A stretch of 64,000 nt of DNA from Micromonospora okii. GTDB taxonomy: Bacteria; Actinomycetota; Actinomycetes; Mycobacteriales; Micromonosporaceae. The notes below the pieces were generated by a model, which was given only the letters and a program-made list of their open reading frames with translations, was not told where the DNA came from and made no database searches. The translations under genes were made by a program, and so were the position numbers. The DNA is taken from assembly GCF_020884795.1 (NCBI RefSeq), contig NZ_BBZF01000015.1, forward strand, positions 227,328 to 291,327, in the 5' to 3' direction. Below are positions 1 to 11,108 of this stretch, piece by piece. Position 1 is the first letter of the stretch; each line of letters opens with the position of its first letter.

Positions 1-1
1 G

Positions 2-1798
2 GTGCCGCTGTGCACCACCGACGGCAGCGCCCCCACCCTCGCCAGCAGCCACTACCTCTACCGGGGGCAGTGCGTGGCGATGGAGCAGCTCGCCCACACC
101 AACAGGTGGAGCCCGACGGTCGCCGACGGCACGCCCGCCGGGTCGTACAAGCTGGTGGCCTGGCGCACGAAGCTCGGCCTCGTCGCCTGGCGCGGCGCCG
201 TCGGCGGCAGGCCGCACGCGTTCACCCAGCTCCGCTCGACGTACCGGCACGAGGCCGACTCGGCGATCGGCTTCCAGATGTTCAACGACCCCGCCGCGAT
301 GGGCTCCGCCGACGCCTTCGTCACCGCCGCGCACGGCGTCGACTACGCCTTCAACTGGTTCTACGTCAACTCCACCCAGTCGGCGTTCTTCACCTCCGGG
401 CTCAACCCGGTGCGCGCCGCCGGGTCGAACCCGAACCTGCCGATGAAGGCCGAGCCCGCGTACGAGTGGCAGGGCTACCAGCCGGCGACGAACACCGCGA
501 CGTACGCCCCGCTGTCGACCCACCCGCGCTCGGTCGACCAAGACTACTACGTGAGCTGGAACAACAAGCAGGCCAAGGACTTCGGGGCCGCCGACGGCAA
601 CTTCAGCTTCGGCGCGGTGCACCGGGGCGACCTGCTCGACCGGCCGCTGAAGGCGGGCATCGCCGCCGGGAAGAAGTACGACCGGGCCTCGCTGACTGAG
701 CTGGTCGAGCGGGCCGGGCTGACCGACCTGCGCGGGATCGAGGTGCTCGACGAGCTGATCCGGGTGCTGGAGAGCCAGCCCGTCACCGACGCCGCCCTGG
801 CCGCCGAGATCGGCCGGCTCAAGGCGTGGCGGCAGGACGGCGCCCTGCGCGTGGAGACGGCCAAGGGCTCGAAGGTGTACCGGCACGCCGAGGCGATCCG
901 CACCTTCGACGCCTGGTGGCCGCTGCTGGTGCGGGGGATGTTCGCCGCGCCGCTCGGCGCGGAGCTGTACCAGTCGCTGACCAACGCCATGCAGATCAAC
1001 GAGTCGCCCTCCGGGCACCAGCGGGGCGACGCGGGCAGCGTGCCCGGCTCGGCGAACGGGGCCCAGACGCACAAGGGCTCGGCGTTCCAGTACGGCTGGT
1101 GGGGTTACGTCGACAAGGACCTGCGGGCGGTGCTCGGGCAGCCGGTGGCCGGCGGCCTCGGGCGCACCCACTGCGGCGGCGGCACCCTCGCCGGCTGCCG
1201 GCAGGTCCTGCTCGACACGCTGCGCAGCGCGGCGGCAACCCCGGCCGCCCAGACCTACCCCGGCGACGACACCTGCGCCGCCGGGGACCAGTGGTGCGCC
1301 GACGCGATCGTCCAGTCGCCGCTGGGCGGGATCACGCACGCCACCGTCGCCTGGCAGAACCGGCCCACGTACCAGCAGGTCGTCTCGTTCCCCGCGAGGC
1401 GCGGCGACGACCTGACCAACCTGGCCGCCGGTCGGGCGGTGACCGCGTCGAGCACCCAGTTCGGCTATCCCGCCGCCCGGGCCGTCGACGGTGACCTGGG
1501 CACCCGGTGGGCCAGCTCCCGCAACGACGACCAGACGCTCACCGTCGACCTGGGCTCCGCCCGTCAGGTGGGCCGGGTGACGCTGAACTGGGAGGCGGCG
1601 TACGCGCGGTCGTACCGGATCGAGGTCTCCGCCGACGGGACGACCTGGCGCACGGCCTGGTCGACCACGGCCGGCGACGGCGGCACCGACGTGGTGGCCT
1701 TCCCCACCGAGACCGCCCGGTACGTGCGGATGCGCGGCCTGACCCGGGCCACCGAGTACGGCTTCTCGCTGTGGGAGCTGTCGGTGTACGCCCACTGA
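2..1798 (+). CDS. Penicillin acylase family hydrolase with C-terminal discoidin domain (5'-truncated)
   Basis: This is the 3' part of an N-terminal-nucleophile hydrolase of the penicillin amidase family. The frame is open to the left edge, so the signal peptide, alpha chain and catalytic Ser of the beta chain would lie outside the window. Visible residues ~1-470 look like beta chain: SYKLVAWRTKLGLVAW, a SWNNKQAKDF block and GAVHRGDLLDRPL resemble the WNN...HR..LLDR region of penicillin amidases. Residues ~474-598 form an F5/8 type C (discoidin) domain, starting NLAAGRAVTASS and ending FSLWELSVYA, which suggests binding to a glycan or the cell surface after secretion. The family hydrolyses amides such as beta-lactams, acyl-homoserine lactones or lipopeptides; the substrate cannot be read from this fragment. 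A strong terminator follows 10 nt after the stop. The family call is from pattern recognition without an alignment. Confidence 0.75.
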   Translation: MPLCTTDGSAPTLASSHYLYRGQCVAMEQLAHTNRWSPTVADGTPAGSYKLVAWRTKLGLVAWRGAVGGRPHAFTQLRSTYRHEADSAIGFQMFNDPAAMGSADAFVTAAHGVDYAFNWFYVNSTQSAFFTSGLNPVRAAGSNPNLPMKAEPAYEWQGYQPATNTATYAPLSTHPRSVDQDYYVSWNNKQAKDFGAADGNFSFGAVHRGDLLDRPLKAGIAAGKKYDRASLTELVERAGLTDLRGIEVLDELIRVLESQPVTDAALAAEIGRLKAWRQDGALRVETAKGSKVYRHAEAIRTFDAWWPLLVRGMFAAPLGAELYQSLTNAMQINESPSGHQRGDAGSVPGSANGAQTHKGSAFQYGWWGYVDKDLRAVLGQPVAGGLGRTHCGGGTLAGCRQVLLDTLRSAAATPAAQTYPGDDTCAAGDQWCADAIVQSPLGGITHATVAWQNRPTYQQVVSFPARRGDDLTNLAAGRAVTASSTQFGYPAARAVDGDLGTRWASSRNDDQTLTVDLGSARQVGRVTLNWEAAYARSYRIEVSADGTTWRTAWSTTAGDGGTDVVAFPTETARYVRMRGLTRATEYGFSLWELSVYAH

Positions 1799-1808
1799 TC
1801 CCGCAGGG

Positions 1809-1850
1809 ACGGCGGCGGCCGGCACGGTCGTCCGTGCCGGCCGCCGCCGT
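1809..1850. terminator. Bidirectional stem-loop terminator
   Basis: A perfect 19-bp inverted repeat (1809-1827 and 1832-1850) with a TCGT loop lies in the 66-nt gap between the convergent acylase and Rieske genes, so it can serve both. Confidence 0.8.
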
Positions 1851-1864
1851 GGTCGCCGCCCGCC

Positions 1865-2332
1865 TCAGGCGAGGGTGATCCGGTCGCCGTCGACCGTGAT
1901 CTCCTTGGCCGCGAGGGGCTTCTTCGCCGGCCCGGACTGCACGGAGCCGTCGGCGATGGAGAACCGGCTGTTGTGGCAGGTGCAGTTGATGGTGCCGCCG
2001 TCGACGTTCGACACGGGGCAGCCCTGGTGGGTGCAGATCGGGTCGAACGCCTTGTACGTGCCGGCCTCGGGCTGGGTGATCACCACGCCCTTGGTGGCGT
2101 ACACCGCGCCGCCGCCGACCGGGATGTCGGCGGTGCGGGCCAGCGGCTCGGCCGCGCCCTGGCTGCCCGTCGCGCCCGCCGGGGCGGAGCCGGTCGGGGT
2201 GGAGCCGCCGGCCGGCTCCTTCTCGCCGCCGCAGGCGGTCAGGGCGACCGCCGCCCCCACCGCCCCGGCCCCGGCCAGCAGCGCCCGCCGCGTCTGCCGG
2301 CCCAGCCCGCTCCGCTCCCGCTCGTCACTCAT
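1865..2332 (-). CDS. Rieske (2Fe-2S) lipoprotein
   Basis: A small 155-residue exported iron-sulfur protein. The N-terminus has twin arginines (R15, R16), a hydrophobic stretch and a lipobox (LTAC, Cys34), so it is probably exported folded by Tat and lipid-anchored. After a Gly/Ser/Pro-rich linker (~40-60) comes a Rieske fold with cluster ligands C100-x-H102 and C117-x-x-H120; C105 and C119 could form the stabilising disulfide. It is a stand-alone electron-transfer protein, not the QcrA subunit of the bc1 complex, which has membrane helices. Its partner is unknown and no oxidase lies beside it. The ATG at 2332 is chosen because it gives a compact Tat signal. Confidence 0.9.
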   Translation of the reverse strand: MSDERERSGLGRQTRRALLAGAGAVGAAVALTACGGEKEPAGGSTPTGSAPAGATGSQGAAEPLARTADIPVGGGAVYATKGVVITQPEAGTYKAFDPICTHQGCPVSNVDGGTINCTCHNSRFSIADGSVQSGPAKKPLAAKEITVDGDRITLA

Positions 2333-2458
2333 GTCTGGCCCCTCTCTCGACTGCGCCGCCCGTCGCGATCCGCGGCACGAAAGCTCTCCACGGCGCACCG
2401 CCCCCGACGGTTCAACGAATCGACCGACGTGATCGTCATCGGTCAGCGGTGATCGATG

Positions 2459-5407
<2,949 letters not shown>

Positions 5408-5694
5408 TGTCCGTGTACTCCCGGGTGAAGAAGGCGAGGAGGATTTGTCCCACTCGGGGGCGGGCCGGGAAGGTCCGGGACCGCGCCGAGCGGTGGTGCG
5501 GGCGCAGAAGAAGCGCCTCGGCAACTCTAGCCCCGAGGTACGACAACTTCCCGCGCCCGCACATTCCCCCAGCTCACCCGGGTCGCGCCGGAAACCCTCC
5601 CCCGGCCGGCGGGCCGCCCGACCCCCCGCCGCGCAGCACACCGGCGGCCGATACGCGCCCGGTCAGCGCCCGGCCACCGGGACGACACGCTGCG

Positions 5695-6747
5695 TCACGG
5701 TCGGGCCGCGCGCCGCCGGCCGCCGCGCCAGCCGCCCCGCCGCTCGGCGGCCACCCGGGTCTCCCGGCGGCGGGTCTCGTGGGCCAGCTCCCGCTGGAGC
5801 CGACGCCAACTGTCGTACCGGCGGGCGGTCAGCTCCCCGGCGGCCAGGGCGTCGCGGACCGCGCAGCCCGGCTCGGCGTCGTGCGCGCAGTCGCCGTAGC
5901 GGCAGCCGACGGCCAGCGCGGCGATGTCGGCGAAGGCCCGGCCCAGCCCCGACGCGCCGTCGAGCAGGCCGACCGCCCGCACCCCCGGGGTGTCCAGCAC
6001 CGCCCCGCCGCCCGGCACCGGCACCAGCGCCCGCCAGGTGGTGGTGTGCCGGCCCTTGCCGTCGACCCGGCGGATCGCCTGCGTCGGCATCACCACCGCC
6101 CCGGCGAGCGCGTTGACCAGGCTCGACTTGCCCGCCCCGGACGGGCCGAGCAGCCCCAGGGTGCGGCCCGGCGCGACGTGCTCGCGCAGCGGGCCCAGGC
6201 CGGTGCCCCGCTCGGCGCTGACCGCCAGCACCGGCACACCCGGGGCGACCCCGGCGAGCTGCCGGGCGATCGCCGCCGGATCGGCGGCGAGGTCGGCCTT
6301 GGTGAGCACCACCAGGGGCGCGGCCCCCGACTCGTGGGCCAGCGAGAGCAGCCGCTCGACGCGGGCGACGTCCGGTTCGGGGTGCACCGGCTCGACGACG
6401 GCCGCGGCGTCCAGGTTGGCGGCGAGCACCTGCCCGCTGGCGTCCTTGCCGGCGGTGCGGCGCACCAGCGCGGTGCGCCGGGGCAGCACGCGCTCCACCG
6501 TGACGGGCCCGTCCGGCCAGGTGCGCAGCAGCACCCAGTCCCCCGCGCAGGGCAGCCGGGTCAGGTCGCGGGCGGCGGCGGCCAGCACCGCCGCGCCGAG
6601 GGTGGCGCGGACCGGGCCGTCCGCGCCGAGCACGGTGCACACCCCCCGGTCCACCCGGGCCACCCGGCCCGGCCGGCAGCCTGCGCGGGCACGGGAGTCG
6701 GCCGCCCGCTCGGCGTCCCAGCCGAGGGCGGTCAGATCGATGGTCAT
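5695..6747 (-). CDS. rsgA: Ribosome small subunit-dependent GTPase A
   Basis: Late 30S assembly GTPase, 350 residues. It shows the circularly permuted order typical of RsgA: an N-terminal OB-like region, then G4 (VLTKADL), G1 (GLLGPSGAGKSSLVNAL) and G3 (DTPGVR). A C-terminal zinc-binding motif, GCRYGDCAHDAEPGC, sits before an Arg/Gly-rich basic tail that probably contacts rRNA. The ATG at 6747 (MTIDLTALGWDAERA) gives the standard start. The gap to uvrA is 287 nt. Confidence 0.95.
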   Translation of the reverse strand: MTIDLTALGWDAERAADSRARAGCRPGRVARVDRGVCTVLGADGPVRATLGAAVLAAAARDLTRLPCAGDWVLLRTWPDGPVTVERVLPRRTALVRRTAGKDASGQVLAANLDAAAVVEPVHPEPDVARVERLLSLAHESGAAPLVVLTKADLAADPAAIARQLAGVAPGVPVLAVSAERGTGLGPLREHVAPGRTLGLLGPSGAGKSSLVNALAGAVVMPTQAIRRVDGKGRHTTTWRALVPVPGGGAVLDTPGVRAVGLLDGASGLGRAFADIAALAVGCRYGDCAHDAEPGCAVRDALAAGELTARRYDSWRRLQRELAHETRRRETRVAAERRGGWRGGRRRAARP

Positions 6748-6970
6748 GGCAACCTCATCGGGGTCGGGGCGGACGGTGGCAGCGCGCGGGCACGTCGACC
6801 GGCATGACGACCACCTCCCTCCCCGTCGTTGCGGTGCCGCGTTCTGCGACGGCTCCGGCCCGCCGTGGCGTGGCCCGAAGCCGTTCGACCTCGACGGTAG
6901 GTGGCCCGCCGACGCACCGAAAGCGATTTCCACGGCGACGCGGCACCGGCGGGACGCTAGGGTTCGTGGG

Positions 6971-7687
6971 GTGACCGCGGACCCGCTGCTGCTGACCGGT
7001 GACCTCGACGCCGCCACGGCCCGCCTGCTGCGCACGGCCGACACGTTCGACGCGGCGGCCGTGGGCGCGCCGTCGCTGCTGCCCGGCTGGAGCCGGGGGC
7101 ACGTGCTGACCCATTTGGCCCGCAACGCCGACGGCTTCGTCAACCTGCTCACCGCCGCCCGCACCGGCGAGGCCATCCCGATGTACGCCAGCGCGGAGGT
7201 CCGCGACGCCGACATCGCCGCCGGCGCGGCCCGCCCGCCCGCCGCCCACACCGACGACCTGCGCCGCACGGCGGAACGGCTCGCCGAGGCGCTCGCCGCC
7301 ATGCCGGTGGAGGCGTGGGCGGCGACGGTCGAGACGCGGCGCGGCCCGTGGCCGGCAGCGATGCTGGTCTGGGGCCGGCTGCGCGAGGTCGAGGTGCACC
7401 ACGTGGACCTGGCCGCCGGGTACGCCCCGGCCGACTGGTCGGAGGCGTTCGCCCAGCGGCTGCTGCACGAGGTCACCGCCGGCCTGGCCGCCCGCGACGA
7501 CCCGCCGGCGATGGTGCTGCGCTTCGACGGCCGCCGCCACGAGCTGGTCGTCGGCGACCCGGACGGCGCGCCCACGATCACCGGCCCCGCCCACGGCCTC
7601 GCCTCCTGGCTGATCGGCCGCGGCGGCGGCGAGACGCTCGCCGTCACCCCCGACGGCCCTCTGCCGACCCCACCAGAATGGATGTAG
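6971..7687 (+). CDS. Mycothiol-dependent maleylpyruvate isomerase family protein
   Basis: A 238-residue DinB-like enzyme of the MDMPI family (TIGR03083 type), common in actinomycetes that use mycothiol. The N-terminal four-helix region holds the family stretch LLPGWSRGHVLTHLARNADG, in which the His residues are metal-ligand candidates, and a later VEVHHVDL segment supplies further His ligands. The C-terminal ~90 residues resemble the MDMPI C-terminal/SCP2-like domain. The substrate is unknown; many paralogues are not true maleylpyruvate isomerases. The GTG at 6971 is preceded 7 nt earlier by TAGGGT (6958-6963), so the mRNA is probably leaderless. The MBL gene starts 7 nt after the stop, so the two are likely co-transcribed. 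Confidence 0.85.
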   Translation: MTADPLLLTGDLDAATARLLRTADTFDAAAVGAPSLLPGWSRGHVLTHLARNADGFVNLLTAARTGEAIPMYASAEVRDADIAAGAARPPAAHTDDLRRTAERLAEALAAMPVEAWAATVETRRGPWPAAMLVWGRLREVEVHHVDLAAGYAPADWSEAFAQRLLHEVTAGLAARDDPPAMVLRFDGRRHELVVGDPDGAPTITGPAHGLASWLIGRGGGETLAVTPDGPLPTPPEWM

Positions 7688-7694
7688 AAACGCC

Positions 7695-8348
7695 ATGACC
7701 TACAGCGGAGACGTCAGCCCCGGCGGCGCACCGGCGGTACGCGAACTCGACGGGCTCACCATCACCAAGGTGTCGGTGGGGCCGATGGACAACAACGCCT
7801 ACCTGCTGCGGTGCACCGACACCGGCGAGCAGTTGCTGATCGACGCGGCCAACGAGGCACCCCGGCTGCTGGAGCTGGTCGGCGACACCGGCCTGGCCAC
7901 CGTGGTCACCACCCACCAGCACATGGACCACTGGGTGGCGCTGGAGGAGGTCGTCGCCAAGACCGGCGCCCGGCCGCTGGTGCACGCCGACGACGCCGTC
8001 GGCCTGCCGATCGAGGCCGACACCCTCGCCGACGGCGACACCGTGGCCGTCGGCGACCGGGAGCTGGAGGTCATCCACCTGCGCGGGCACACGCCGGGCT
8101 CGATCGCCCTGCTCTACCGCGACCCGGCCGGCACCCCGCACCTGTTCACCGGCGACTCGCTCTTCCCCGGCGGGGTGGGGAACACGGACCGGGCCCCGGA
8201 GCGGTTCGCGCAGCTCATCGACGACGTGGAGCACCGGCTGTTCGACCGGCTGCCGGACGAGACCTGGTTCTACCCGGGGCACGGCGGGGACAGCACCCTC
8301 GGCGCGGAGCGCCCCGCGCTGCCCCAGTGGCGGGCCCGGGGCTGGTGA
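7695..8348 (+). CDS. MBL fold metallo-hydrolase (glyoxalase II-like)
   Basis: A 217-residue metallo-beta-lactamase-fold hydrolase. The binuclear metal motif is THQHMDHW (~residues 73-80), followed by HLRGHTPGS, FTGDSLFPGG and YPGHGGDST, giving the complete HxHxDH-H-D-H ligand set of glyoxalase II-type enzymes. Such proteins hydrolyse thioesters, in actinomycetes possibly mycothiol conjugates, which fits its likely co-transcription with the MDMPI-type gene 7 nt upstream (inference). A related MBL gene lies near uvrA in M. tuberculosis (Rv1637c). Its stop is followed within 9 nt by a 12-bp stem-loop. Confidence 0.9.
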   Translation: MTYSGDVSPGGAPAVRELDGLTITKVSVGPMDNNAYLLRCTDTGEQLLIDAANEAPRLLELVGDTGLATVVTTHQHMDHWVALEEVVAKTGARPLVHADDAVGLPIEADTLADGDTVAVGDRELEVIHLRGHTPGSIALLYRDPAGTPHLFTGDSLFPGGVGNTDRAPERFAQLIDDVEHRLFDRLPDETWFYPGHGGDSTLGAERPALPQWRARGW

Positions 8349-9042
8349 CCCGGGGCCGGTTCGCGCCGCCCCGTGCCGGCGCGAACCGCCCGGGCCCCGC
8401 CGCGTGCCCCTCCGGCCGCCGGGCCGCCGGCGTCGGGTCGACGGCGGCGCGCAGCCGACGCCGCGCGCCGAGCAGCACCACCCCGGCCAGCAGCAGGCCG
8501 GCCGCCATGGTGACCAGCATCGGCGAGGGGTCGCCGGGCAGCAGCCCGGCCAGTGAGCGGGAGACCGTGCCGAGGCCCACGTAGAGGCCGGCCCAGAGCG
8601 CGGCGCCCGCCCCCGCGTAGGCCAGGAACCGCGCGTACGACATCCGCAGGCCGCCCGCCGCCAGCGGCAGCAGCGCGTTGAGCACCGGAAGGAAGGGCGC
8701 GACCAGCACCATCCGCCCGCCGCCACGGCGCAGCACGTCCTCCGCCGCCGCCCAGCGCGGCTCCCCGATCCAGGCACCGACGCGGCTGCGCCGCAGCCGT
8801 TCGCCGTACCGCCGGCCGGCGAGGAAGCTCAGCGACCAGCCGGCCAGGCAACCGGCGACCACGGCGGCGACGGTGGCCGCGCCGGTGACCGGTCGCCCGA
8901 CGCCGACCGCGGCGAGGACCGCGACGTCGCCGGGGACCAGCACCCCCAGCAGCGGGACGGCGTCGAAGACCATCACCACCCCGAGCAACCCCATCATCAG
9001 GATGGTGGGAAGCTCTCCGGCCTGCTCGGCCCACTGCGTCAT
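8215..9042 (-). CDS. DedA family (VTT domain) membrane protein with extended tail
   Basis: A polytopic inner-membrane protein of the DedA/SNARE-associated family; related proteins act in undecaprenyl-phosphate or phospholipid translocation. Residues ~1-205 hold the conserved core: VLVPGDVAVLAAVG, the FLAGRRYGERLRRSR motif, a VAPFLPVLNALLPLAAG re-entrant segment and several membrane helices. From about residue 205 the sequence turns into a Gly/Ala/Arg/Pro-rich tail of ~70 residues that runs through a terminator and 134 nt into the convergent MBL gene. Family members are usually 200-220 residues, so the tail probably reflects a lost stop codon. The ATG at 9042 has a TAGCGT box 6 nt upstream on its strand, consistent with leaderless transcription. 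Confidence 0.85.
   Translation of the reverse strand: MTQWAEQAGELPTILMMGLLGVVMVFDAVPLLGVLVPGDVAVLAAVGVGRPVTGAATVAAVVAGCLAGWSLSFLAGRRYGERLRRSRVGAWIGEPRWAAAEDVLRRGGGRMVLVAPFLPVLNALLPLAAGGLRMSYARFLAYAGAGAALWAGLYVGLGTVSRSLAGLLPGDPSPMLVTMAAGLLLAGVVLLGARRRLRAAVDPTPAARRPEGHAAGPGRFAPARGGANRPRVTSPGPATGAARGAPRRGCCPRRAPGRTRSRPAAGRTAGAPRRR
8357..8388. terminator. Stem-loop terminator between MBL and DedA genes
   Basis: A perfect 12-bp stem (8357-8368 with 8377-8388, 8-nt loop) lies 9 nt after the MBL stop. It also lies inside the 3' extension of the convergent DedA reading frame, suggesting that this frame once ended before it. Confidence 0.65.
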
Positions 9043-9051
9043 ACCCGTACG

Positions 9052-9822
9052 CTACGGCCGTTGCCGACCCCGGGACATCGGGTTCCGCCCCCCAGCCTCC
9101 CCTGAGCCGCTCTCAGGGTCCGCCCCTGGGGGGCGGGGGCGCAGCACCTCCACCCGGCGCACCGGGGAGTCGACGGCGGGTTCGGTGGTGGGGACGCGGT
9201 AGCTGGTCACCAGCTCCAGCAGGTCCCGGGGCAGGTGGCCCCGCCCGGGGTCGCCGACGAGCACCTGGCTGCCGTGGGCGACGGCGCGGCGCAGGAACGG
9301 CAGCATCCGCCCGGCGAGCTGCCGGTCGTAGAAGACGTCCCCGGCGACGATTAGGTCGGCGTCGGTGACGGCGCCGAGCAGGTCCTCGCCGGTGGCGGCG
9401 ACGGTGACCCGGTTGGCCCGGGCGTTGACGGTGACCGCCGCGACGGCGTACGGGTCGATGTCGTTGGCGACGACCCGGGACGCGCCGGCCAGCGCGGCGG
9501 CGATCGCGACCAGTCCGGAGCCGGCGGCCAGGTCGAGCACCCGGCGGCCGGCGGCCAGCTCGGGGTGGTCGAGCAGGTGCCGGGCGAGGGCCTGCCCGCC
9601 GGCCCAGGCCGACGCCCAGTACGGCGGCGGCAGCCGGCGCCCCGCCGCGGCCTCCATGCGGGCCCACCAGACGATGGAGTCCTCGGCGAGGTGCAGCCGC
9701 ACCTCGGGGACGAAGGGGGTGGGGACCAGCCGGAGCCGGTCCAGCCCGCTGCCGGGCGTGTCGATCTCCCGCTCCAGCTCGGTCAGCGCGGTGGCTGCGG
9801 GATCGCTCACCGGGGCAAGCAT
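9052..9822 (-). CDS. Class I SAM-dependent methyltransferase (ETFB/nicotinamide N-methyltransferase-like)
   Basis: A 256-residue predicted methyltransferase. Motif I is VLDLAAGSGLVAIAAALAG, motif II ends VVANDIDPYA, and ADLIVAGDVFYD is the post-II region. The PPPYWASAWAGGQALARHLLD stretch before motif I is typical of the METTL20/Nnt1-like protein-lysine or small-molecule methyltransferases. The substrate is not inferable. The last ~25 residues are Gly/Arg-rich and probably disordered. The start could be the ATG at 9822 or the GTG at 9810; no clear ribosome site separates them. It is divergent from the cold-shock gene. Confidence 0.85.
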   Translation of the reverse strand: MLAPVSDPAATALTELEREIDTPGSGLDRLRLVPTPFVPEVRLHLAEDSIVWWARMEAAAGRRLPPPYWASAWAGGQALARHLLDHPELAAGRRVLDLAAGSGLVAIAAALAGASRVVANDIDPYAVAAVTVNARANRVTVAATGEDLLGAVTDADLIVAGDVFYDRQLAGRMLPFLRRAVAHGSQVLVGDPGRGHLPRDLLELVTSYRVPTTEPAVDSPVRRVEVLRPRPPGADPESGSGEAGGRNPMSRGRQRP

Positions 9823-10002
9823 GCCGCAGCGGGCCGCGTGTCGCCCGGTTTTTCCCCGGTCGGGCCGAACTGGAACAGGATTGCTGCGTTCGCTGCGGCA
9901 CTTCGTCCAGCAGATACGGGTTTCGCCGGTTAGGGTCGGGGAGGTACAGGGCGATCACCGGCCGGCGGTCGGTGGTCTCCCGCTTTGAACAGGGAGAGAT
10001 GC

Positions 10003-10206
10003 ATGGCTACCGGCACGGTCAAGTGGTTCAACTCGGAAAAGGGCTTCGGCTTCATCGAGCAGGACGGCGGGGGGCCGGACGTGTTCGTCCACTACTCGGC
10101 CATCGCGTCCAGCGGCTACCGGGAACTCAACGAGGGCCAGAAGGTCGAGTTCGAGGTGACCCAGGGGCAGAAGGGCCCGCAGGCGGACAACGTCCGCCCG
10201 ATCTAG
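10003..10206 (+). CDS. Cold-shock domain protein (CspA family)
   Basis: A 67-residue single-domain nucleic-acid chaperone with both RNA-binding motifs: RNP1 KGFGFIEQ and RNP2 VFVHYSAI. It binds single-stranded RNA or DNA in the cytoplasm and aids translation. The ATG at 10003 is chosen over one at 9985 because an AGGGAGAG ribosome site ends 5-6 nt before it and the protein begins with the family-standard [18 protein letters not shown]. Two stem-loops follow the gene. Confidence 0.97.
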   Translation: MATGTVKWFNSEKGFGFIEQDGGGPDVFVHYSAIASSGYRELNEGQKVEFEVTQGQKGPQADNVRPI

Positions 10207-10216
10207 CTCCGTGCCG

Positions 10217-10285
10217 GTGGCGGCGGCCGGGTCGACCGGTCGCCGCCACAGCGCACCCGCGCGCCGCCGGTTCACCGGCGGCGCG
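10217..10285 (+). terminator. Double stem-loop after the cold-shock gene
   Basis: The first stem (10217-10230 with 10236-10249, 14 bp with one G-T pair) begins 11 nt after the stop. A second perfect 11-bp stem (10260-10270 with 10275-10285, TTCA loop) follows directly. Confidence 0.7.
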
Positions 10286-10291
10286 TCACTC

Positions 10292-10378
10292 TCAGGCCGG
10301 GCCCGGCGCGGCGGGCAGGTCCCGGCGGCCCCGGACCGGCCCGGCGAGCACGATCAGCGGGGTCAGGGCCAGCCACGC
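10292..10378 (-). pseudogene. Possible 3' remnant of a membrane-protein gene
   Basis: On the minus strand, 28 codons before a TGA read AWLALTPLIVLAGP then a basic, Pro/Ala-rich end, which looks like the last helix and tail of a transporter. An in-frame TAA lies a few codons upstream, so nothing longer survives. This could be chance in GC-rich DNA. Apart from this and the stem-loops, I see nothing in 10207-10437. Confidence 0.3.
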
Positions 10379-10437
10379 GGAAGCTGCCCTTGCCGATTAC
10401 GCCGCACGGCGGCCCGGGTGGCGGGGTCGGGGCGGGG

Positions 10438-10968
10438 TCAGCCGGGCGGGCGGCGGGAAGGCTCCGGGCGGGCGGCGCGCACCTGGTCGCGATGCTCGCG
10501 CATCGCGGTCGTCATCGCCGCCAGGAAGCGGTGCACCGTCTCCAGCTCCTCGTCGCTGAAGTCGGCCACCACCCGGTCGGTGCGGCGCCCCAGCGGCTGG
10601 AAGAACTCCACGGCCAGCGCGGCGCCCCGGTCGGCGTAGCGCAGGAACACCTTTCTGCGGTCGCCGGTGTCGCGGTCGCGCCGGATGTGCCCCGCCCGCT
10701 CCAGCCGGTCGACCAGCGCGGTCACCGAGCCCGAGGAGAGGCCGAGCTGCTCCCCCAGCCGGCCCGGCGTGATCGGCGCACCGGCCAGCTCGGCGTCCAT
10801 GACGGCGATGAGGGCGTGCAGGTCGGTGGCGTTGAGGCCGTGCAGCCCGGCGAAGGCGTGCCCGATGTGCTGGGCGTCGGCCGAGTAGCGTCGCAGGTCG
10901 TTGGTGATCTCCGCGACGAGCTGCTCACGCCGGGTGTCCCGTCGCCGATACATGCCGTGACTTGCCAC
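10438..10968 (-). CDS. MarR family transcriptional regulator
   Basis: A winged-helix dimeric repressor of about 176 residues. The MarR core is clear: the helix-turn-helix PGRLGEQLGLSSGSVTALVDRLE and the wing HIRRDRDTGDRRKVFLRYA. The C-terminal helices would form the dimer interface. It is divergent from an MMPL-type exporter and probably represses it, as in many MarR/efflux pairs (inference). The start is uncertain: GTG at 10968 has GAGGGG about 11 nt upstream, ATG at 10953 gives MYRRRDTRREQ, and ATG at 11007 adds a basic N-terminus. The intergenic region holds candidate operator half-sites. Confidence 0.9.
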   Translation of the reverse strand: MASHGMYRRRDTRREQLVAEITNDLRRYSADAQHIGHAFAGLHGLNATDLHALIAVMDAELAGAPITPGRLGEQLGLSSGSVTALVDRLERAGHIRRDRDTGDRRKVFLRYADRGAALAVEFFQPLGRRTDRVVADFSDEELETVHRFLAAMTTAMREHRDQVRAARPEPSRRPPG

Positions 10969-11024
10969 GCCCGCTGTTTCCCCTCGCCGCCCGTGCGTTT
11001 GCAGCATAGTCGAGGCACCCGATA

Positions 11025-11057
11025 ATCTCGTTCGTCAAGATACTTCAGACACGAGAT
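11025..11057. promoter_or_regulatory. Candidate MarR operator between marR and the MMPL gene
   Basis: Three related half-sites lie in the divergent gap: ATCTCG (11025-11030), CAAGAT (11036-11041) and CGAGAT (11052-11057). The outer pair, extended to ATCTCGT and ACGAGAT, is a perfect 7-bp inverted repeat. Placement and symmetry fit a MarR dimer, but this is from inspection only. Confidence 0.5.
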
Positions 11058-11108
11058 ACGGTGCACGGCCGTACCCGCGGCCCGCCCGACAACCGCGAGG
11101 GGCCCCCG

